Assembly: GCA_943788145.1 (NCBI GenBank) | Contig: CALSPD010000003.1 | Coordinates: 1-64,000, forward strand | From: an uncultured Flavobacteriales bacterium | Lineage (GTDB): Bacteria; Bacteroidota; Bacteroidia; Flavobacteriales_G; Salibacteraceae | Length of the DNA stretch: 64,000 nt | Direction: 5' to 3' | Shown: positions 26,802 through 35,928 of the stretch, in pieces | Layout: each line of letters opens with the position of its first letter | Numbering within the stretch: position 1 is the first letter of the stretch | Notes under the pieces: model-generated | What the model saw: only the letters and a program-made list of their open reading frames with translations | Databases searched by the model: none | What the model was told of the DNA's origin: nothing | Position numbers and translations under genes: made by a program

Positions 26802-27686
26802 ATGAAACGCAGCGACTTTTTAAAAAGAACAGGACTCGGCATTTTGGGAAGCGTTATTGTCGCACCAGTGCTGGTGGCTAGCGAGTCCAGCCCGAAACCA
26901 TCTACCTATGACAAATTGAGTGAAGGTCTTGGTTTCAATCACATTCCAAACACAACTTCCACGGTTATGAAAAACATGGTCATCCATCGCGCAGAAACGC
27001 GCGGCAATGCCAATCACGGTTGGCTCAACTCAAATCACACCTTCAGTTTCGCTAATTACCACAATCCCGAGCGGATGCACTTCGGTGTTTTGCGCGTATT
27101 GAATGACGATCACGTGGAAGGAGGAATGGGATTTGGCACACATCCGCACAACGACATGGAAATTATTTCCATTCCCTTAGAAGGCGATTTGGAGCATAAG
27201 GACAGTATGGGCAATCACGGAGTCATTCGACAGGGTGATGTTCAAGTGATGAGTGCCGGTAGTGGCATCCAGCACAGCGAATTCAACAAGAACAAAGACA
27301 AAGCGGTGAAATTTCTTCAAATCTGGCTTTTCCCAAAAGTGAAAGGTGTGAAACCGCGTTATGATCAAATGACGTTTAAGCCGGAAGATCGACACAATAG
27401 CTTTCAGCAAATATTGTCGCCCAATGCCGATGACGAAGGCGTATGGATACATCAAGATGCATGGTTTCATTTGGGAAATTTTGATGCTGGGCAAAAAAGC
27501 GCTTATGCTTTAAAGAAACCTTCAAATGGCGTTTATGTCTTTATGATTTCTGGGGAAGCCAAGGTCAATGATCAATTATTGAAAAGTCGTGATGGACTTG
27601 GTGTCTGGGACATTAATGCCCTTGAAATTGAAACCATGACCGATACAGAAATCCTATTGATGGAAGTACCAATGCATCTTGGCTAA
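26802..27686 (+). CDS. Pirin family protein with N-terminal signal sequence
   Basis: From ATG 26802 the protein is 294 residues. The first ATG-encoded stretch MKRSDFLKRTGLGILGSVIVAP has two basic residues before a hydrophobic run, similar to a Tat or lipoprotein-type leader, which is unusual for pirins. The cupin core shows the pirin metal ligands H/H/H/E in FGTHPHNDMEIISI and IQHSEFNKNKDK. The second cupin half has HQDAWFHLGNFDAG. Pirins act as quercetin dioxygenases or redox-sensing regulators; here the leader suggests periplasmic location. It follows the acetyltransferase gene closely and is likely cotranscribed. Confidence 0.85.
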   Translation: MKRSDFLKRTGLGILGSVIVAPVLVASESSPKPSTYDKLSEGLGFNHIPNTTSTVMKNMVIHRAETRGNANHGWLNSNHTFSFANYHNPERMHFGVLRVLNDDHVEGGMGFGTHPHNDMEIISIPLEGDLEHKDSMGNHGVIRQGDVQVMSAGSGIQHSEFNKNKDKAVKFLQIWLFPKVKGVKPRYDQMTFKPEDRHNSFQQILSPNADDEGVWIHQDAWFHLGNFDAGQKSAYALKKPSNGVYVFMISGEAKVNDQLLKSRDGLGVWDINALEIETMTDTEILLMEVPMHLG

Positions 27687-27707
27687 AAGCCCTTATTTTG
27701 GTCGTCA

Positions 27708-28370
27708 ATGAGCAACCTAAACTCCAAAGTTTTTTGCATCGGTTTCATGAAAACCGGAACCACGACACAGAACAGAGCACTTACCATGCTTGGTTATCGA
27801 GTGAGCAATCGTTCGTGGAAGTTGCTTCGACCCATCTTATATGGCGATTGGGAAACGGTTAAGTCGCACGTGAATGGCTTCGATGCATTTGAAGATAACC
27901 CTGTGCCACTGATTTATAAGGAACTAGACGCCATGTTTCCAGGCAGCAAGTTTATCTTAACCGTGCGTGATCCGGAATCATGGTATAAAAGCGTAAGCCA
28001 CCATATTGGCAGCCTTCGCACTCCGATGCATGAATGGGTTTTTGGTCGCGGAAAGGGTTTACCAAAAGACGATAAGGACCACACCATTCGGATTTATAAT
28101 GAACACATCGCTGCTGTTAAAGCCTACTTTGCACACCGACCTGATGATTTGTTGATACATGAACTCGAGACAGATATGAGTTGGGAAAAAATATGTACTT
28201 TTTTAGTTCAACCCATCCCAAAGGAGCCGTTTCCACACAGCAACAAGTCAAATTATAACGAATCCAAACCGGTGAAAACTGGAATTTCATTTACTTCTAT
28301 CCGCAAGCGAATCAAAAATCGAATTGTCTTAATCTATTTAAACTTAAGGGGAGTCCTTCCAGAACGATAA
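27708..28370 (+). CDS. Sulfotransferase family protein
   Basis: A 220-residue protein. The 5'-phosphosulfate loop is visible near residue 10: VFCIGFMKTGTTTQNRAL, and the 3'-phosphate-binding segment is FILTVRDPESWYKSV. These are the two hallmarks of PAPS-dependent sulfotransferases, which move a sulfate group onto a sugar, lipid or protein acceptor. The N-terminus begins directly with the first strand; there is no signal peptide, so action is cytosolic. It starts 22 bases after the pirin gene, perhaps still in the same transcript. The acceptor is unknown. Confidence 0.85.
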   Translation: MSNLNSKVFCIGFMKTGTTTQNRALTMLGYRVSNRSWKLLRPILYGDWETVKSHVNGFDAFEDNPVPLIYKELDAMFPGSKFILTVRDPESWYKSVSHHIGSLRTPMHEWVFGRGKGLPKDDKDHTIRIYNEHIAAVKAYFAHRPDDLLIHELETDMSWEKICTFLVQPIPKEPFPHSNKSNYNESKPVKTGISFTSIRKRIKNRIVLIYLNLRGVLPER

Positions 28371-28461
28371 ATTTTGGTGTGAACGAACATAAAGGATAGT
28401 AAATTGCAGCGAAAGAATTAGAAGTAAAAACGTAAATGCCAAACAAAACAACCATTATATC

Positions 28462-28893
28462 ATGAGTTCTGAAGTAACCAAGGAGTATACAAATGGAGAA
28501 ATAACGGTAGTCTGGAAGCCGGGAACCTGTATTCATTCTAAAAAATGTTGGGATGGTCTTTCATCCGTCTTTAACCCAACCAAAAAACCATGGGTAAACA
28601 TCGAAGGCGCATCATCGGAAGCCATCATGAAACAAATCGATGCATGTCCTTCTGGTGCGCTGAGTTATTATAAAAATGGCGAAGAAAAAGCGGAATTGGC
28701 AGTCAGCTCCTTGACTAAAATTGAAGTGATTCCAAACGGACCCATACGCGTGCATGGCGATGTTGAGATCACCCATTCGAACGGCACAACAGAAACACGC
28801 GAACGGATAACTGCACTCTGCCGTTGTGGACTTTCAGCAAAAAAACCCTACTGTGACGGCACGCACAAGCGCGAAGGCTGGCAAGAATCCTAG
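28462..28893 (+). CDS. Iron-sulfur protein: Fer4_19 domain plus CDGSH zinc-finger-type domain
   Basis: A 143-residue two-domain protein. Residues 1-70 match the divergent 4Fe-4S mono-cluster domain (CIHSKKCWDGL ... IDACPSGALSYY), with four cysteine candidates. Residues of about 120-140 form a CDGSH iron-sulfur domain (CRCGLSAKKPYCDGTHK), which binds a [2Fe-2S] cluster through three Cys and one His. The combination suggests a small cytosolic redox or iron-handling protein. It sits alone with about 90 bases before it. Domain order is seen directly; the role is inferred. Confidence 0.9.
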   Translation: MSSEVTKEYTNGEITVVWKPGTCIHSKKCWDGLSSVFNPTKKPWVNIEGASSEAIMKQIDACPSGALSYYKNGEEKAELAVSSLTKIEVIPNGPIRVHGDVEITHSNGTTETRERITALCRCGLSAKKPYCDGTHKREGWQES

Positions 28894-28906
28894 ACTAGAA
28901 GCTTAA

Positions 28907-29771
28907 TTATCGGACTCCGTCCATTTGCTTTTGCTTCTCCATGTCAGTCGGTATTTTCACCCCATCTCTCGTTCGAACAGGCGTGCAATCGAGCGTATTG
29001 GCCGGACGCATGAAAAAAAAGCGAAGGCTAAAAATGACAGGACGATAACGGCTTGCAAAAAACCCGAGTGAAGATCTTGGTGGTTTCGAAGGGTAGAATA
29101 TTCAAAATAGGCGTTTCAAGACTCGGGATCAACAACCAATTTCCTCGCATTTTTATGCCATATCCGAGTTTGTAGTGTAGTTGCGTGGAGAAACTTCCAG
29201 GTGTCTGGCTTGTAGCTGCGGAAACTGTATTTCCTGCTAGGTTGGTCATAAAAGCATAGCCAGCATTCACGCCAATTGAATTCTGTATGAAGTTGTATTT
29301 ACCAATGCGCCAAACGTGGTTCAGATTGAAAAAAGCCTCTGCGTAGTGGTAACCATAAGTTCCTGACGTTTGTTCTAATACAGAAAGTGCTGCGCCACCT
29401 GGTACGCTCACATATTGTCCTTCGCCTTTTTCCTTTCCGCGAAGTCCTTTATACGATGCTCCATAATCCATGTATTTGAACAGCTTCGAATATTGAAACA
29501 TGCGATAGCGCCCTACTTCGGCATACAGACCCGGCTTGCCCGTAGCTGTCAGTTTAGCATCAAATTGTTGAACATCCGTTTTATCGAAGGTTTTTTTGTT
29601 TGCAACAAAAGGCGTCATCATAAAGGTTGCACCGGGCGCCAAAATCCAACCATTAGGTTTGAATTGAGGTTTGGCAGGCAAAACTTCATTGTAGTGCTTT
29701 TGAAACGAAACCGGTTTTTGCTTTCCTCTATGCTTTTGAGCCAGCCCGCTCAAAGACATTAGAATCAGCAC
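28907..29771 (-). CDS. Exported protein of unknown function, frameshifted
   Basis: The uninterrupted frame (29028-29771) encodes 247 residues with a partial signal (ILMSLSGLAQ) and alternating beta-strand segments typical of an outer-membrane or periplasmic beta-barrel-like protein (FFNLNHVWRIGKYNFIQNSIGVNAGYAFM). In it, one base removed in the TTTTTT run near 29063 continues to FASRYRPVIFSLRFFF and a new end at 28907, which looks more complete. Upstream, an ATG at 29796 with one further base change would give a full signal peptide. Both breaks suggest sequencing slips. No family is recognised. Confidence 0.55.
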
Positions 29772-29899
29772 TACAATTGGATAAATATGGACGCATTGGT
29801 CAAAGGTAGCTTCAAATAATGTCTCTCACCTACCTTACATAAATGGTTTTTTAATAGACCTTTGTCAAATCTCTTTTCACCTTAAGATTCCTTTCCCTA

Positions 29900-30304
29900 T
29901 TGAATTCGATTGATCCAGCGCGGCTAAAGAAACTTGGAATTTCAATGACGAAATTTGCAACAAGTTCATTGGTCGGAACCGCAGCCGATTTTTTGAGTTT
30001 CACTTTTATTTTTCGGCAGTTTTTACCTCTTTTTTGGGTTGAGATTTGCGCATCCTTAGTTGGCATGATCATCAACTTTTTCATGCAAAAACGCTTTGTT
30101 TTCACGCTAAATCGGAAGCCTTCAAGTGCCTTTGTCCTATCCATTTTATTTTCATTTTGCTTCATGTATCTGGGCGCGCTTGGCATAAGCTACCTAGGTA
30201 AGATTCAATTTTTTGCCGAACAATTGATTCTAGCTAAAGTCTTGATCATGGGATCCAAATTTGTTCTGAATTATTTCACAAAACGCTGGGTATTCGAAAA
30301 ATAG
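29900..30304 (+). CDS. GtrA family membrane protein
   Basis: A 134-residue protein with four predicted membrane helices (KFATSSLVGTAADFLSF, IFRQFLPLFWVEICASLVG, FVLSILFSFCFMYLGAL, LAKVLIMGSKFVLNYFT), the hallmark layout of GtrA-like proteins. These proteins are thought to flip undecaprenyl-phosphate-linked sugars for surface glycosylation or teichoic-acid modification. The start at TTG 29900 gives the longest form; ATG 29945 is an alternative. It is eight bases before the next gene, a GT-C type glycosyltransferase, which fits a shared glycosylation role. Confidence 0.85.
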   Translation: MNSIDPARLKKLGISMTKFATSSLVGTAADFLSFTFIFRQFLPLFWVEICASLVGMIINFFMQKRFVFTLNRKPSSAFVLSILFSFCFMYLGALGISYLGKIQFFAEQLILAKVLIMGSKFVLNYFTKRWVFEK

Positions 30305-30312
30305 AAAGACCA

Positions 30313-31960
30313 TTGAACCGGAATCATTACGTTAAACAATACCTACCTATCGTCTGCATTTTCCTCGTTTTATTGGGTCTAATAGCCTTCAACGGCCTGA
30401 TGGAGCCTCGTGGAGCTGAAGCCCGAAGGGCACTTGTCACATTCGAAATGATGCAAAATGGCGACATGATGAAGCCTTATTTACATGGACATCCTTATTT
30501 CAATAAACCACCACTTTACAACTGGGTTCTTGCCTTTTTCTTTACCGCGTTTGGCTCAATGAGCGAGTGGGTACTTCGGCTACCTGGTGTGCTTTCCTTG
30601 GTTTTGACTTCCCCTAGTTTTCTATTTAGTTGGAAGGACCATATCTCGGTAAACGCGTTGCCATGCTTGGGGCTCTGGCAAGTTTAACCGCAACAGACAT
30701 GCTCTTCTATGGATCGATTAATGCCGGGGAAATCGACCTTTTTTATGCTTTGATAACTTCATTACAGGTTTTGGCCATTTTTTTGGTTTCGCCAAAAAGA
30801 AAAGTGGCTCACTTTATTTATGGTGTCGTATTTCTTGGCCCGCCATTGGCACACTAACGAAAGGACTTCCCTCATTGGCTTTTCAAGCCCTTACCTTAAT
30901 GGCATATTTAGGCTATACGCGTTCCTTTAAACGACTCTTTGGCTGGCAACACTTTGTTGGTATTGGTTTACTCGTAAGCATAGTTGCAGGTTATTTTATT
31001 GTGTATGCTCAAACAGGTGATGCGCTTGCTTTTGTTGTGAATACATTTAAGCAAGCATCTCAACGCAGCGCTAATGAATATGGCGCCATGGATATCGCGC
31101 TCAACCTAATTATCTTCCCATTTGAATTCATACAGCGCTTGCTTCCTTGGTCTTTGGCTTTAGTTTTTCTGTTCAATAAAACCATCCGATCTCATATCCG
31201 GCAAAACCCCTTCATAGCTTTCATAGTTGTCTTTTTCTTGGTCAATATTCCAATCTATTGGACAGCTCCGGAACTGCGAATACGCTATACCTATATGTTC
31301 TTTCCATTCTGCACAACGCTTTTTATATGGATCATTTTTAAGTCATTTGAATTGAAAATCAAGGTGCAAGCTTTAATAAAGGGCGTTCTGTTGAGTGCGA
31401 TGACCCTTTGCGGAATTGGGCTAATTCCCATTAGCGCTGTTATATCTGACTTGACGATCGCTCAGTATGTTACGCTCTTTGGATCATCGCTATTGATTTT
31501 TTACATCGTTTATCTTCATTACAGGAGTACTTGGAATTTTGAGGGCTACTGGTCGATTGTATTTACATTAGTCTTGTTGCGCATGGTCTATAATATAGTA
31601 GGTATGCCTTATACCTCCGCGTCATTGCCTGACTACAGTCAGTTAACCTCTGACATGATTAAGACATCAGCAGGCAAGCCAATCCATTATTATGGTCGAC
31701 TGACTTCCATAGAACCAAATTTTTCACTCTTCGGACACGATTTTTATAGACACACATTACTCATACCTCAGGATTATTCAGCTGATTTCGCCTATTACGA
31801 TGCGCTTTATCGAAACGAAGTCATGGACAACACAAACCAGATCACGTCTGGAGATTTTTACATCGTCTCCGAATCAGAATGGGTGGAAGGATTACAGCCC
31901 TTAGACACGATACCAAACATGATAGGCGGGCAGAATTATTACTTCTGTAAGGGTAATTAG
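30313..31960 (+). CDS. GT-C type glycosyltransferase (GT39/ArnT-like), frameshifted
   Basis: The N-terminal part has the conserved acidic loop MEPRGAEARRALVTFEMMQNGD and YFNKPPLYNWVLAFFF, where the charged loop after helix 1 carries the catalytic acid of protein-mannosyl/lipid A sugar transferases. Frame slips lie near 30612, 30650 and 30842, so the continuous protein of about 550 residues is divided into three parts (30313-30687, 30630-30857, 30875-31960). Later helices include GIGLLVSIVAGYFIVYAQ and LPISAVISDLTIAQ-like stretches. It would take a polyprenyl-linked sugar and transfer it on the periplasmic side. It pairs with the GtrA gene just upstream. Confidence 0.82.
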
Positions 31961-32031
31961 CGCAGCCGAGCCAGACACCGGTTAAGAGAACTTCTCTAGC
32001 CGAATACCAGCGCCAAGAAAAACGTACGTGG

Positions 32032-32063
32032 TTGTCGAGTATTCAAAAATGATCTTACATTTG
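32032..32063 (+). promoter_or_regulatory. Promoter of the TetR gene (TTG ... TACATTTG)
   Basis: A TTG at 32032-32034 and TACATTTG at 32056-32063 match the Bacteroidota -33 and -7 elements with a 21-base spacer. The predicted start lies about seven bases downstream, inside the palindrome at 32066-32079, so a repressor bound there would block transcription. Confidence 0.6.
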
Positions 32064-32065
32064 TA

Positions 32066-32079
32066 AGTGATTACTCACT
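32066..32079. promoter_or_regulatory. TetR operator, site 1 (imperfect palindrome)
   Basis: AGTGATTACTCACT differs from a perfect palindrome at one position and is nearly identical to the site before the reductase gene. It overlaps the likely transcription start of the TetR gene, consistent with autorepression. Confidence 0.65.
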
Positions 32080-32084
32080 ATTAA

Positions 32085-32606
32085 ATGACAGAAAAACAAG
32101 AAAGCATTCTACAAGCTGCGCTGAAACTCTTCGCAACGGAAGGCTACGCTTCTACCTCTACAAATAAAGTAGCGAAAGTGGCTGGAGTTTCCGAAGGATT
32201 AATCTTTCGTCACTTTAAGAATAAGGAAGGCCTGCTGAATGCCATTATGGGGCAAAGCGCAGCGGCTGCTAAGGCAATGATGGCAGACGTTATTATGACG
32301 AATGAGCCAAAAGAAATCATTCGAAAAACCTTAGAAATTCCCTTTAACATTGGGAAGGATGAATACGAAATGTGGCGATTGACCTATGCGCTGAAGTGGC
32401 AAACAAACGGCTACGACAGCAGCGGATTCGACAACGTAAAACTCATACTTCGGGACGCATTTGATAAGCTCGGCTATGATGATCCTGCAGCCGAGGCAGA
32501 GCTCATTTTTATGTTCATTGATGGAGCTGCAACAAGTTTTTTGCTTCATGAGCCAACGAACAAAGGCGACATCCTATCATCGATAAAATCAAAATATAAC
32601 CTTTAA
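32085..32606 (+). CDS. TetR family transcriptional regulator
   Basis: A 173-residue repressor. The N-terminal HTH is plain: QESILQAALKLFATEGYAST, TNKVAKVAGVSEGLIFRHFKNKEGLL, with the recognition helix ending in the YxHF-type FRHF. The C-terminal two-thirds (KEIIRKTLEIPFNIGKDEYEMW onward) is the ligand-binding and dimer part. It is followed 40 bases later by the reductase gene, and both have the same AGTGATTA-CTCACT-type palindrome in front, so TetR probably controls itself and the reductase. The ligand is not known. Confidence 0.92.
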   Translation: MTEKQESILQAALKLFATEGYASTSTNKVAKVAGVSEGLIFRHFKNKEGLLNAIMGQSAAAAKAMMADVIMTNEPKEIIRKTLEIPFNIGKDEYEMWRLTYALKWQTNGYDSSGFDNVKLILRDAFDKLGYDDPAAEAELIFMFIDGAATSFLLHEPTNKGDILSSIKSKYNL

Positions 32607-32626
32607 AAAATTTCACTCTAATTGTG

Positions 32627-32640
32627 AGTGATTAATCACT
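32627..32640. promoter_or_regulatory. TetR operator, site 2 (perfect palindrome)
   Basis: AGTGATTAATCACT is a perfect 14-bp palindrome, ending seven bases before the reductase ATG. It shares 13 of 14 bases and the following TATTAA with the site upstream of the TetR gene. Confidence 0.7.
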
Positions 32641-32646
32641 ATTAAT

Positions 32647-33718
32647 ATGAAAACAATAGATAAAACTAAACCTGTCTTAGTAACCGGAGCAAACGGATAC
32701 GTTGCCAGCTGGATCGTCAAGAAATTATTGGAGGATGGCATAACCGTTCACGCTGCTGTGCGCGACCCATCCAAAAAAGAAAAGTACGCCCACCTCGACA
32801 AGCTTGCCGAGCATGCACCTGGAACGATCAAATACTTTGCAGCAGATTTACTGAAGGAAGGCTCATACGCTGAAGCCATGGCGGGCTGCGAATTGGTATA
32901 TCATACGGCATCGCCCTTTTCACTGAGCGTAAAAGACCCACAAAAGGAGCTTATTGATCCCGCGCTGAACGGCACAGCCAACGTGTTGAATGAAGCCAAC
33001 AAAACCGAATCGGTAAAGCGCGTGGTGGTAACGAGCAGCTGTTGCTGCCATTTACACCGATGCTATTGACACGGTGAATGCACCAGGAGGAAAAATCACC
33101 GAAGCCATTTGGAATACGACCTCATCGCTTGCATACCAGCCTTACTCCTATTCTAAAACGCTGGCGGAGAAAAAGGCCTGGGAAATTTACAAGGCTAAGG
33201 ATCGTTGGGATTTAGTGACCATAAACCCAAGTTTTGTTATGGGTCCAGCGTTGAATCCAGAAAATGCGACTTCGGAAAGCATCAGCGTTTTAAAGCAAAT
33301 AGGAGATGGAACCATGAAAATGGGCGTTCCAAAGATGGGAGTTGGCGTTGTTGACGTGCGAGATGTTGCCGAAGCACATTATCGAGCTGGATTCACTCCT
33401 GAGGCGCAAGGCCGATACATTACATCTGGACATTCTACTAACTTTCTTGAAATGGCTGAAACGCTTCAGCCCAAATTTGGAGGTCAATATCCTTTGCCAA
33501 AAAAGGCAATTCCGAAGTGGTTGCTCATGCTCATTGGACCCATGGTCAACCCAGCATTTACGAGAAGAATGCTTAAAAACAACATCGACATTGCGTGGGA
33601 TGCCGATAATTCGAAGATTAAAAAAGAACTTGGTATGCAATTCAGGCCAATGCGCGAAACGATGGAAGATTCATTCGACAACTTGATCGCAAGCGGCATT
33701 TTACTCGCCAAGAAATAA
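32647..33718 (+). CDS. NAD(P)-dependent epimerase/dihydroflavonol-reductase-like protein, frameshifted
   Basis: The N-terminal Rossmann motif is clear: VLVTGANGYVASWIVKKLL, with GxxGxxA type spacing, then VYHTASPFSLSV. One extra T near 33041 breaks the frame after VVVTSS; without it the reading continues VVVTSSVAAIYTDAID. The downstream half has PYSYSKTLAEKKAWEI, where YxxxK is the catalytic tyrosine-lysine pair of the extended SDR family, and INPSFVMGPALNP. The whole protein is about 355 residues. It reduces or oxidises a carbonyl or sugar substrate, unknown here. Expression is likely under the TetR protein beside it. Confidence 0.87.
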
Positions 33719-33776
33719 GCCAAAGCAGTTTATCGGAAAGTTTTAGAATCATGTCAAGAGAAAGAAATCACCAACA

Positions 33777-34946
33777 ATGAAATGGATTAAGCAATTACTA
33801 AAATGGTTGGGCTTTATGTTGCTCACGCTGGTTATCGCCATCTGCTTTTGGTTTTTTACCACACCACAATTTGGCGGTAAACCGAGCGCACATGAAATAG
33901 CTATGTATTCCAAAACCGATCATCACGATGGGTCCAGTTTTTTCAACTTTGAACGAACAGATATGCAGATGGATTTTGCGCGGATTTGGGAGGTCATCAA
34001 AGAGTTTTCGAATCCTGTGGATAACATCAAACCCAAAAGCGACATCAAACCCATTCGATTGGATGCCAAGTTGGTGAATAGCGAGCCCGAAAAAACCAAA
34101 ATCACTTGGTTTGGACACTCAGCATTTATGATCGAAATGGATGGAAAAGTCATTTTGCTCGACCCCATGTTTGGCCAAGTACCTTCCCCGCATCCATGGA
34201 TGGGCGCCAATAGATACAATTCTACTTTTCCATTGGAAATAGACGAATTACCAAACATCGATGTCGTTGTTTTTTCACATGATCATTACGACCATCTCGA
34301 TTACGGATCGGTCTTAGCTTTAAGTGAAAAAGTCGAGCACTGGCTGGTTCCTTGGGGATTGGACAATCATTTAATTGAGTGGGGAATCGACTCCAACAAG
34401 ATTACCGCGCTAGATTGGTGGCAAGAATCGATTCAAAGCGACATCGAATTCATTTTCGCACCTTCTAGACACTTTTCAGGTCGCAGCATTGACGATAGGA
34501 TGGCTACACTTTGGGGGTCATGGGTAATCAATGGGGCAGTGGATAAAATCTATTTTTCGGGCGATGGAGGTTATGGCAGCCATTTCAAGGAAATTGGAGA
34601 AAAATATGGCCCTTTCGACATCGGATTGATGGAATGTGGTCAATACAACTACAAATGGGCCGACATCCATATGATGCCCGAAGAGAGCGTTCAAGCCGCG
34701 ATTGACGTTCAGGCAAAAATCATGATGCCCGTGCATTGGGGTGCTTTTACGCTTTCGGTACATAGTTGGATCGAACCGGTGCAACGTGCACAAATCGAAG
34801 CAGATCGGTTTTCGGTCAAAATGACCACTCCGAAAATTGGTGAACAAATCATTTTGAACGAAACATACCCAAATAGCCAGTGGTGGCTAGATTACTTAGA
34901 CAAACCTTTACCCGAAGATGAAAACATTCAAACCAGTCGTAGTTAA
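33777..34946 (+). CDS. Metallo-beta-lactamase fold hydrolase (UlaG/NAPE-PLD-like)
   Basis: A 389-residue protein with an N-terminal membrane helix (WLGFMLLTLVIAICFWFF), so it is probably anchored in the inner membrane facing the periplasm. The MBL motifs are complete: TWFGHSAFMIEMDG, VVFSHDHYDHLDYG (HxHxDH), the histidine of APSRHFSGRS, FSGDGGYGSHF and the MPVHWGAF tail. The arrangement matches the L-ascorbate-6-phosphate lactonase/N-acyl-phosphatidylethanolamine phospholipase D group rather than antibiotic lactamases. The small membrane gene starts 29 bases inside its end. Substrate unknown. Confidence 0.87.
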   Translation: MKWIKQLLKWLGFMLLTLVIAICFWFFTTPQFGGKPSAHEIAMYSKTDHHDGSSFFNFERTDMQMDFARIWEVIKEFSNPVDNIKPKSDIKPIRLDAKLVNSEPEKTKITWFGHSAFMIEMDGKVILLDPMFGQVPSPHPWMGANRYNSTFPLEIDELPNIDVVVFSHDHYDHLDYGSVLALSEKVEHWLVPWGLDNHLIEWGIDSNKITALDWWQESIQSDIEFIFAPSRHFSGRSIDDRMATLWGSWVINGAVDKIYFSGDGGYGSHFKEIGEKYGPFDIGLMECGQYNYKWADIHMMPEESVQAAIDVQAKIMMPVHWGAFTLSVHSWIEPVQRAQIEADRFSVKMTTPKIGEQIILNETYPNSQWWLDYLDKPLPEDENIQTSRS

Positions 34947-35211
34947 TCCTCTGAGAATTGCGGCAGCGACCGCGATCTTTTTCTTTGCGAACCAAACAGC
35001 TGTTTTTGCCCAAGGCACAGACAATGCCGTTGACATTTTTCAATGGTTGATGATGCTTGGAGGATTAGGCGTAGTTGTTTATGCGGTCTATCAGCTTTAT
35101 GGGTTCGCGAAAATGATTGTTGGTGAATCCAACAAAAAGGCAGCGCTATTTATAGCAATCATCTTGACTGCTTCCGTCATTGGTGCAGCTTATTTCTATC
35201 TTTTTTATTAA
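34918..35211 (+). CDS. Small secreted or membrane protein of unknown function
   Basis: A 97-residue protein starting inside the end of the preceding MBL gene (29 bases overlap). It has a signal peptide (IAAATAIFFFANQTAVFAQ) and then two membrane spans, FQWLMMLGGLGVVVYAVY and FIAIILTASVIGAAYFYLFY. The GESNKK loop joins them. The overlap suggests translational coupling with the hydrolase. I do not recognise the family. Confidence 0.7.
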   Translation: MKTFKPVVVNPLRIAAATAIFFFANQTAVFAQGTDNAVDIFQWLMMLGGLGVVVYAVYQLYGFAKMIVGESNKKAALFIAIILTASVIGAAYFYLFY

Positions 35212-35234
35212 TCAAGCACATTTAAACTCTTATC

Positions 35235-35900
35235 ATGAAAGTCATAATTACAGGAACAACGGGCATGATAGGCCGAGGTGTTTTACTTGAATGCCTAGAC
35301 CACCAAGATGTGAGCGAAGTGCTTTGCATTAGCCGCAGCCAAACGGGCGAAAAACACCCCAAACTCAAGGAGTTGATTCACGCAGATTTTAGCGACTTCT
35401 CATCCGTGAAGGCGCAATTATCTGGCTATGACGCGTGTTATCACTGCATGGGTGTAAGCTCCGCAGGAATGTCTGAGGAAAAATATACCCCCTTGACTTA
35501 CACGTTCACCTTGGCATTGGCCCAGGCTTTATTCGAGATAAATCCAGCGATGACCTTCATTTATGTTTCAGGAGTTGGAACAGACAGCACCGAAAAAGGC
35601 CGAATCATGTGGGCTCGGGTAAAAGGAAAAACCGAAAATGACGTACTAAAACTTGGATTCAAACAAGCCTTCATGTTTCGTCCCGGAGGCATTATCCCAA
35701 AGCGAGGTGTTGCACCTAGGGCAAAAGCCACGCGCAATGCATTAAAGCTCCTAGGTTGGATATTGCCAATAATGAAATTTTTTAGCCCTGATTCCGTGCT
35801 CGACACCACATCCATTGGATTGGCCATGATTCACCTGACGCAGAAAGGATCAGAAAAATCCATTTTACATCCAGTCGATATTAACGCGGCAGCATTGTAA
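35235..35900 (+). CDS. NAD(P)-binding Rossmann protein (HTATIP2/oxidoreductase-like)
   Basis: A 221-residue atypical short-chain dehydrogenase. The nucleotide-binding start is KVIITGTTGMIGRGVLLECL, followed by the HADFSDFSSVKAQLSGYDACYHCMG block and the RPGGIIPKRGVAPR region. This resembles small NAD(P)H-dependent oxidoreductases of the HTATIP2 type, where the full catalytic YxxxK set is often absent. No substrate can be named. It lies 23 bases after the small membrane gene and may share its transcript. Confidence 0.8.
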   Translation: MKVIITGTTGMIGRGVLLECLDHQDVSEVLCISRSQTGEKHPKLKELIHADFSDFSSVKAQLSGYDACYHCMGVSSAGMSEEKYTPLTYTFTLALAQALFEINPAMTFIYVSGVGTDSTEKGRIMWARVKGKTENDVLKLGFKQAFMFRPGGIIPKRGVAPRAKATRNALKLLGWILPIMKFFSPDSVLDTTSIGLAMIHLTQKGSEKSILHPVDINAAAL

Positions 35901-35928
35901 TTTACGCCATCACCAATAAGTTCTAACC

